A stretch of 64,000 nt of DNA, from contig QEYB01000313.1 in NCBI GenBank assembly GCA_017562135.1, forward strand, positions 1-64,000, read 5' to 3'. Position 1 is the stretch's first letter. Each line of letters begins with the position of its first letter. The translations under genes and the position numbers were made by a program. This document shows, in pieces, positions 57,702 to 64,000 of this stretch. The notes beneath the pieces were generated by a model. The model worked only from the letters and a program-made list of their open reading frames with translations. It did not search any database and was not told where the DNA came from. The DNA is from Dipylidium caninum. Taxonomy: Eukaryota; Platyhelminthes; Cestoda; Cyclophyllidea; Dipylidiidae.

Positions 57702-59531
57702 TCAGAGTGTGTCCACAATTGTGGGAGGTGCGGGCACCTTCACCACGTGTTTGACGCCCTTTGTGTGCCACACGAGAATCTGACAAGATGGACAAGAAGA
57801 CGAGTTGAGTGCTGAGATGGGAAACACGAGAGGAGGATGTCACTTGCACACCAAACACCCCATTTTTACACCTCATTCTGCTCTATCTCCATCCACTTTC
57901 GCGCTAGCACACCTCGTCCTCTTTTTGCTAGTCAACCTGCTCTTAATTCTCCTCATTCTTTTCCTCCTCCTCCTCCTCCTCCTCCTCCTCCTCCGCATCC
58001 CCCTCATCCTCCTAAGCCTAAGCCTAAGCCCCAGCCCCAGCCCAAGTCCAAGCCCAAGCCTGCTTCTACTGTCCCCAGTCTACTTCGCATCCTCCTTACC
58101 CGTCTGCATCCATCTGCTTTCGGCTCCAACTCGTAGGCACTCTTGAAGCCCAGTTGGAAGAGGATGACACCCTCCTGTTTGCCAACTGTTCTATTATCGA
58201 AGAAGGCATGGCGATTGAGGAGAATTAAGTCCAAGTTGACAGCAAAGGCGGCCATGTCGATGGGAAGAGGCGAGTGAGCTCCCAGTTGCTCCAAAATCCC
58301 GTTATCATCCGTCGGTTCTTGGGTCAGTGATGCATCCCTCCCAGTCCGATTGAGCTATTAAACCCACTGGCCACGTTGATCCTCTCTCTGTGGTTCGAAT
58401 CTAATCCACAAATTGCGAGAGAAGAGGAACATGGAGAGGAAGAGGAAGAGGAAGAGGAAGAAGAAGAGGAAGAAGAGGGAAAAGAGGAAGAAGAGGAGGA
58501 AGAAGTGGGTCCGCAATCGTGACCGTGCTATGCTTGAGGTCTCGTTATTGCTGTGTGAATGTGATGAGAACACTCGTGTCGTCGGGTGAGGTGTGGAACC
58601 ACTGAACTTCTCATAGTGCACGACTTTGCACTCATACAATTGCAGTGCTTAGTTTATCTGGCTGACTTACACACGCTCCCCTCCTCCGTGCAACATTTCA
58701 CTCTCACTGGCTTATGTGAAGAGCACCACAGACACAAATGCGTTGTTGCCACATTTGCCACAAAAATTTACGTTGATTAAGTTGACATTAAAAAGGTTGC
58801 GGCTAAAGAAGAAATCAACTGCTCCTCTCCGAGGCACAGACGTAAAAAAAGTGTTGAGAGAATTGGAAGAAGTGAGTCCTCATGAGGCGATAGAGACGCA
58901 CGTGATCAAATATCTCCGGGTGGTAGGTGTTGTCATCATCTGCAAAGTAGACAATTCCCTTTGGCCTCGCCTGCTGATATTTCCTTCGTAGCCATCGTAA
59001 TGCCGCATTGCGTTGGTCCGATCCTCGAATGCGTCCACGCAGCAGGGTGGTCGGAGCATTGAGATGGGTGTAGACGACGCCGCATTCATCGAGGAACGAC
59101 TTCAACTCTCTGTCCGTCCACAATGGCGGCGAGAAGAGGCGGAGCACGTGGACGTTGACGTGGATGTGGACGTGGATGGGGAGGACGACGACGAGGAGGA
59201 GGTTGAGGGGAAGAGGGAGAGTGACAGGGAGAGGGAGAGGGAGGGAAAGACAAGGCGATTATGAAGAGAGTGATGGCAAAAAGGTGGCAAATGCAAATAA
59301 GAGGTATACACACCGGCTCTTGTTCACTGCATCCTCAACCACTATCCAGTGAATGTTGCTGGTCGTGCGCAAGACTGTGCACAGGCGTACTAAATCAGGC
59401 TTCTGATTGGGACGTGAGTAGGTTGGCGTTATGACAAAGATGGTGGGCACCAGGGGCGTCGAGAAACCCCACATGGTTGCGCAGAGGAGGAGAGTGAGAA
59501 TGAGAATGAGAGGAATGGTCAGTCGTTTCAT
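57702..59531 (-). CDS. B3GAT: Beta-1,3-glucuronosyltransferase (B3GAT/GlcAT-I family), 4 exons
   Basis: Golgi type II enzyme family that transfers glucuronic acid from UDP-GlcA to galactose, best known for finishing the proteoglycan linker. Exons on the minus strand: 59,531-59,314; 59,109-about 58,902; about 58,387-58,100; 57,779-57,702 (stop TGA). Exon 1 gives a membrane anchor (residues 4-20), then PTIFVITPTYSRP and HWIVVEDA. Exon 2 gives GVVYTHLNAP, QRNAALRWL and the metal/UDP motif YFADDDNTY (DDD about residues 130-132). Exon 3 gives TWPVGLI, FWSNWELTRLFP, IDMAAFAVNL, a Glu in GKQEGV fitting the catalytic base, and ELEPKADGC. Exon 4 gives ILVWHTKG. Junctions 1 and 3 are clean GT-AG and join in frame. 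The exon 2/3 junction is ambiguous. Exon 3 needs two frame changes (near 58,303-58,312 and 58,258-58,270). Predicted length about 265 residues, with a very short stem compared with the roughly 335 of the human enzyme. Confidence 0.88.
57962..58060. repeat. CTC run and AAGCCC/CCAGCC repeat in intron 3
   Basis: A (CTC)n run at 57,962-57,994 is followed by a hexamer series (aagcct, ccagcc, aagccc) at 58,011-58,060, both inside the last intron of the glucuronosyltransferase. They generate leucine- and proline-rich frames that are not genes. Confidence 0.85.
58430..58503. repeat. GAAGAG purine microsatellite in intron 2
   Basis: About 70 bases of gaagag/gaggaa repeat within intron 2, which spans about 58,388-58,901. 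Confidence 0.85.
59150..59260. repeat. Purine-rich simple repeats in intron 1
   Basis: ggacgtg, gacgac and gagggaga series fill intron 1 (59,110-59,313). On the gene's strand this whole stretch lacks any AG, which helps fix the acceptor at 59,110. Confidence 0.75.
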
Positions 59532-60124
59532 GTGTACTCCACGAGAGGCGACTTGTGCTATGCGAGTATGTCTGTGGGTATGCGTGTGTGCATGAGCGTT
59601 TCGTGCGTTCAGGTGGACTTATATGATGTGAGGAGAGGAGGTTTCGAGAGTGCTTTCAACGCGCGATTGGCTGAGGCAATATTCTACTCTTGTGTGCAAC
59701 CCACCCACGTGCGAGGGACCACAGAAAGTCGTCAAAGAAGATCTCATCATCAACGGCAATGCGAAATATTCCCCTGTCGGCAGGTTTGACTTACCCTTTT
59801 GAGAGAGACTGTGTTAAACAGCAGGTGAAGGGATAAACCACTATGTCAAGCTTCACCGCTTTCTTGGTGTTGAAAGGAACGCAGAGATACGTGTTCGACT
59901 GTGTATTACCACTTCGCATCCCTCGATCTCACGCTTGAAGATGTAAACTAAATTAACTCGAGTAAATACTCCACTATCCAGCATCCACCAGTCACTCACC
60001 CACTCGCTCAGTCACTTTTCCTCTCATCTCCGAAGAGAATAAAAAATAGAGTTTGCCTTGTTGTGCGCAAGTCGGTGGTGGGGGCGACAGATTTTAACGT
60101 GAAAATATGAAAGAGGGCAGTCTC
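59532..60124. other. Upstream region of the glucuronosyltransferase
   Basis: No upstream exon is evident on the minus strand. An 85-codon plus frame (59,532-59,789) starts exactly opposite the gene start and is not credible. No promoter element could be assigned. Confidence 0.4.
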
Positions 60125-60350
60125 GAACATGCCAAATGACATGGTGGAAGGAGAACTACTTAGGTGGTTTGCGTGGAACGAGTCGACGCGAGTGGAGTGG
60201 CGTAAAAGGAGAAGAAGACGAGGAATAATAAGGAGGAGGAGGAGGAGGAGGAGGAGGAGGAGGCAGCGAAAGAGCGTTGATGCTGCCTCAATCGCGGTTG
60301 GATGGTTGGCTGAAATGTCATTGGATGGACTGTGGAGGGAGGGTTATGTT
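60125..60350 (-). repeat. Family S, inverted partial copy
   Basis: Reverse complement of the central family S part: attgaggcagcatcaacg, a (CTC)n run (60,231-60,263 on the plus strand as GGA) and a ccttccaccatgtcatttgg block. Arginine-rich plus frame through it is a repeat artefact. Confidence 0.75.
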
Positions 60351-60369
60351 CATTAGCTGGAAGTAATCA

Positions 60370-60982
60370 TACAGGCAGTGGAGCGACTGTTGCCATGTGA
60401 GGTGAGGTGAGGTGAGGGTATGTGTGGTTGGCAGTGGAGAGCGGCAGATTCATTTCCTCTCCCAATGAGGTGATGTGGACAACTTGGAAGGTGGACTGCC
60501 TAGGTGAGAGCAGAAAATGTGTTGACAGGAGTGCAGTACCATGTGCGCAAGGCCGGTGGCGGGGCAGACGAGAGGCGAGAGGCGAGAAGGCGAGAGGCGA
60601 GAGGCGAGAAACGAGAGGTGAGCGGAGAGCTGTCTGTCGGATGGTCAGTGACAGACAGCAGACGGGGTGGCAATTTGTCACTAGAATGTGGCCTCGAGGG
60701 CAGAGATGGGGAGGAATAAATGTGTATTAGAGTTCATGTCATGTGGAGATGATTGGCACCGCATGAGAGGGTGCAGATTCGACGAAGTAGCTGCTACCCT
60801 GATTGAGTGAACCTAATAATAGAACGACATACCCACACCCTCTCACCCACTCCACATTCACCCTCACCCACGCCAGTCATGAAACCAAAATGCCCTGTTG
60901 AGGCATGGCTCGAGGATGAGGTGAGAGGACCGAGGCAAGTGATGTGCCGCATATGTTCACGTCACGGTGGGGTGACATCTCG
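60370..60982 (-). repeat. Family T, inverted copy
   Basis: Inverted partner of 56,405-57,020. The ggcgaga heptamer run (60,572-60,612) differs in unit number from the partner. It joins directly to a family U segment at about 60,985. Confidence 0.85.
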
Positions 60983-60984
60983 GC

Positions 60985-61400
60985 CTTACCATATTCCTGC
61001 TTCACCTCAGCTACATGACTCCTCTCAGTCGCCTCGACGGGAGCATGTACCAACAAGCCTCGCTGTTGCTTATCCGCCACGATCGCCTTGAACTCAGGCA
61101 ATGAAAATGAGAGGAAGAATTGCATGAGGGTCAGTGAAAAAAATAGAATAGCCTTAAATGCTGGCTTTGATTCACATCACACTCGTATCCCAGAATAGTG
61201 TGGGTGTGTGCGACACACAAGTATTTTCTGTGCCAGTGCTGCTTCATATGTGGGTGCTTTGTGATTAATTTCATTATGCCTCTTCTTCTTATGTGCCTGT
61301 TTAAGCCTCAAGCAGTGTACTCTTTCTCCCTAACATCAAAAACCACTCTAAGCCCACCTTACAGCTGCTACACACTCAGACATGCAGACATACAAACACA
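60985..61400 (+). repeat. Family U, copy 1
   Basis: Direct repeat of 62,780-63,190. Shared features: a ttaccatattcct block, a gcacgtcccaaca / gcatgtaccaaca block, an aaaaagtagaataact / aaaaatagaatagcct block, and a ttctctctc block at the right. Both copies are followed by a family S copy, so U-S looks like a unit duplicated with a period of about 1.8 kb. Confidence 0.65.
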
Positions 61401-61511
61401 CCCACACACACGCAAATTTACTAGCCATAATTACTCACATTCACGTTAACATGGGCACACACACACGCAGTGCAACAAACGCCTTCACGTTGAACGAATG
61501 CATTCAAGTGG

Positions 61512-61800
61512 TTGGTGTGGCCATGATTGTTTGCCACGCGACACCAAATTGATTCTATTGTACGACGGCAAAAGTGTGCCCAACTACCGCCCAATGAACA
61601 CAATCCACCCGCCACACTCTTTCCAATGACCTTCCAGTCCGCCTTCCAACCACGATTGAGGCAGCGTCAACGGTCTTCAGCTGCACCACCTCCTCCTCCA
61701 CCTCCCCCTCCCCCTCCTCCTCCCCCTCCTCCTCCTCCTCCTCCTACTCTTTCTTCTTCTTCTTTTTCTTCTCCTTCTTCTTCTTCTTCTTCTTCTACCA
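61512..61800 (+). repeat. Family S, plus copy with long CTC/CTT run
   Basis: gacggcaaaagtgtg, cccaatgaacacaatccacc, attgaggcagcgtcaacggt then a long CTC run (61,685-61,745) and a CTT run (61,750-61,797). The polyproline plus frame 61,527-61,904 is a microsatellite translation. Confidence 0.75.
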
Positions 61801-62029
61801 CGGTACGCTTAAGTCAAACCTTTCCACCCCTCCTAAGCAGTCCCCTTCCACCACCGGAATTTGAAAGCTCGCTCACTGTAAACGAAACTTCACCAAGCGT
61901 ATGAAGAGGCTTAAATTTTGACTCATTGTTCTCACGCTTCATATGTTCATCGAGCAATGCCTTCCACCTCGTGCCCTCTCCCCTAACCTCTCGGGCTCGG
62001 ACTTTAAGCGACGAACGACACGTTGACGC

Positions 62030-62180
62030 CCACATTGAGTTTATTGTATGACGGCAAAAGTGTGACCAACTTTCACCCAATTAACACAACCCACCCTCCA
62101 CACTCTCTCCAATGTCCTCTCACCCCACCTTCTAACCAGCATTGAGGCAACACCAACGGTATTCAGCCGCCCCTTCGTCT
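62030..62180 (+). repeat. Family S, short plus copy
   Basis: Repeats gacggcaaaagtgtgaccaa, aacacaacccaccctccaca and attgaggcaacaccaacggt. It stops just before the position where other copies carry the microsatellite. Confidence 0.7.
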
Positions 62181-62355
62181 ATGTGTGTGCATGTTTTCAT
62201 TTGCAAAGGCGCAGAATGTAGCCTGTCCGAGAAGAGGATTGGCGAGCTCCAAAGAAAGAAACCAACGAATGCGCTGTGGTTACGAGGCCTCTCTTGTCAA
62301 AATGCGGAAGATGTTGAGATGTCAAAAGCAGACTTTTGCACAGGTTAACGGGCAG

Positions 62356-62598
62356 TTAGAGCTGGGAGATACACAAGGACAGGAAAACAGAATGGACATG
62401 TGGTTTCTTGATTGTTTTGCCGGGTCTGGATCCTACCTCCTCCTCCTCCTCCTCCTTCTCCTCCTCCTTCTCCTCTCCCTCCCCAATGTTACTACACGAC
62501 GGATCGAGAAATTTGGATTTGAAAACGATGGGGTGGAGCACTGGATTGGTGGCTGCGAAGGCAAAGGCGGAGGGGGTGGTGGTAATGGATGCAGCCAT
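62356..62598 (-). CDS. Candidate first exon, unrecognised protein
   Basis: A minus frame starting in a good initiation context (gcgagATGg) and reading MAASITTTPSAFAFAATNP, IVFKSKFLDPS, a Glu/Lys tract made by a GAG microsatellite, then SRPGKTIKKPHVHS. A gag|gtagga donor follows the Glu tract. No next exon was identified. The plus strand is open too (62,185-62,628) but is leucine-repeat artefact. Family unknown. Confidence 0.25.
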   Translation of the reverse strand: MAASITTTPSAFAFAATNPVLHPIVFKSKFLDPSCSNIGEGEEKEEEKEEEEEEVGSRPGKTIKKPHVHSVFLSLCISQL

Positions 62599-62779
62599 CT
62601 CGCGGTGAACGCATGCCCAAGAAGATGAACCTTTCTAGCCATCTTCAGTCGCCTACCAAGTGAACAACCCGGGCCATTCTCACACGTTTCGCGAAATTCA
62701 CACCGCATCAGTACCGCCTACACCATTGCAAATGCTCGCCTGTGTACAATGCAGATCACCAAACCCCAACTCTCCTTTC

Positions 62780-63190
62780 TCATATCACCCCGGTTTTACC
62801 ATATTCCTCTCCTTCCTCACTTATGTGCAAGCCATTATTCAAGTCGTCTTGAAGAGAGCACGTCCCAACAGATATCAACATTCCACATCTTTGCTCTTCG
62901 GCCTGACCTCAACTACGAAAGAGAGACGAAGCATTCTATGAGCATCAGGGAAAAAGTAGAATAACTTCAAATGCCCTTCTTCTGTCACATTACGCTCGCA
63001 GTGCAGACTAGGTTGGGCGTGTGAGCTGCAAACGTGTTTCCTCTATGTCAGTGATACTTTATTTGTGAGTGCTATATGATTTATTTCCTTGGGCCGATTA
63101 TTTTTCCTTTTTTTTCTACTTCTGCGTTCAGGTAAGCGCCAAGCCTGCTATTCTCTCTCTCCCAATCATTAAGACAAATCCCATGCCCAC
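62780..63190 (+). repeat. Family U, copy 2
   Basis: Partner of 60,985-61,400, followed by the 63.3-kb family S copy. Confidence 0.65.
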
Positions 63191-63294
63191 TGTACCACTC
63201 TGAAACCTCACGATCACACCAACGTAGGCACCAACACCGAGTCCACACACGCCGTCATATTGGACGAAGAGTCAAATGGTGGGTGTCAACGCGA

Positions 63295-63895
63295 TTGGTT
63301 GCCACATGACGGCCACAGTGAGCCTATCGCGTGACAGCAAATGTGTGACCAACTTCTGCCCAATGAACACAATCCACACTCCACGCTCTCTCCAATGACC
63401 TTCCAGCACCCCTACCAACCATGATTGAGGCAGCATCAACGGTCTTCAGTTGTCCTCCTCCTACTCCTGCTCCTCCTCCTCCTCCTCCTCCTCCTCCTCC
63501 TCCTCCTCCTCCTCCTTCTTCTTCTTCTCCTTCTTCTGCGACAGTCCACTCCCGTCAACTCTTTCCATGCATTCACGTAAACAGTTAGCCTTCCATCATG
63601 CCAATTGGCGGACGAACGCCCATCACCCACACACACCTACGAGACTGACAGCCTGGCGTCTAGCGTGTTCCTCGCCCTTCTCCTATACTTCCACTTGAGT
63701 CTCGCCATAAATATATTTTTGTGCTTCTTCACTGTCACTTCATCTCCCTCACTTCCCACTCGAACGAACACTAAATTAGTGCATTTCGACTCTTCGTAAT
63801 GCTCCACACGACTGTCATTTACACAAGGATAAACGAGGCAAATGACTGTCAGCAAATGAGCGACACACCACGGAAGCGGTTGATAAAGGCTGCAC
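63295..63895 (+). repeat. Family S, most complete plus copy
   Basis: Runs from gccacatgacggccac through gtgagcctatcgcgtgacag, attgaggcagcatcaacggt, a CTC run (63,450-63,510), a CTT run, ccttccatcatgccaattgg, acgagactgacagcctggcg and ctccacacgactgtcattta. It serves as the reference for the other five copies. Arginine-rich and serine-rich frames in it are repeat artefacts. Confidence 0.8.
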
Positions 63896-63928
63896 AAAAT
63901 CAAGCAATCAAAGCATTCATGGTCCTTA

Positions 63929-63973
63929 GCCTCCTCCTCCTCCCTCCTTCTCCTTCTCCTTCTCCTTCTCCTC
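63929..63973. repeat. CTC/CTT microsatellite near right edge
   Basis: A (CTC)n run grading into ccttct units, about 45 bases, close to the end of the window. Confidence 0.85.
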
Positions 63974-64000
63974 CGACTATTCACCCTATTCAACTCATGC

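Noticed and set aside
57145..57754. Histidine- and arginine-rich frames downstream of the glucuronosyltransferase
   Set aside because: Produced by caacat/caccac simple sequence and by the antisense of the last exon.
61527..61904. Polyproline-rich plus frame as a protein
   Set aside because: Direct translation of the family S CTC/CTT microsatellite.
62185..62628. 147-codon plus frame with a leucine run
   Set aside because: Begins in repeat DNA and the leucine run is a CTC microsatellite. The opposite strand looks better.
1..64000. CRISPR array, operons, bacterial mobile elements, rRNA genes, telomere arrays
   Set aside because: Looked for regular spaced direct repeats, clustered same-strand long frames, rRNA-like words and ttaggg arrays. 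None found.
1..64000. Reverse transcriptase, integrase or transposase domains in the repeat families
   Set aside because: No polymerase YxDD box, zinc-binding integrase motif or DDE pattern was recognised in the translations I read. The only acidic triad is the glucuronosyltransferase DDD motif.

Overview
This window reads as nuclear DNA of an invertebrate metazoan. It has no operons, no ribosome-binding-site spacing and no long prokaryotic frames. What it does have is an intron-split animal glycosyltransferase, decayed histone H2B copies, many interspersed repeat families in both orientations, and (CTC)n/(CTT)n microsatellites. A flatworm (cestode) is my best guess from overall flavour, but nothing here proves the phylum. 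Most long frames are chance or antisense frames, and I annotate only what shows homology, splice logic or a repeat relationship.

Layout. From 1 to about 53.7 kb the DNA is a mosaic of old dispersed repeats, labelled A to G and R here, in direct and inverted copies. Embedded in it are: a pair of H2B pseudogenes (36.72-37.08 kb minus, 50.00-50.34 kb plus); a 6.03-kb structure (37,262-43,288) made of two almost identical 2.0-kb inverted arms around a 2.03-kb spacer and flanked by a CCTA direct repeat; a glutamine-rich coding fragment in that spacer with a paralogous piece near 8.4 kb; a candidate secreted acidic precursor on the minus strand (45.0-45.64 kb); and coding-like exons on the plus strand near 48.7-49.1 and 52.5-53.7 kb.

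From about 54 kb to the end a different repeat set (S, T, U) takes over. These are several-hundred-base elements, most of the S copies carrying a CTC/CTT microsatellite at the same internal place. Inverted T copies bracket the one gene I can name with confidence: a minus-strand beta-1,3-glucuronosyltransferase of the B3GAT/GlcAT-I family (57,702-59,531, four exons). Its catalytic residues are all present but spread over three reading frames in exon 3, so it is either a young pseudogene or carries base-calling indels.

Functional picture. The glucuronosyltransferase would act in the Golgi in building the proteoglycan linker tetrasaccharide or a related glycan. The H2B copies are relics. No pathway or cluster links the genes. 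The most unusual structures are the 2-kb palindromic arms and the H2B core that is about 99% identical between two copies whose flanks have diverged. Splice sites and frames are by-eye inferences, and repeat boundaries are good to roughly 20-50 bases unless stated.
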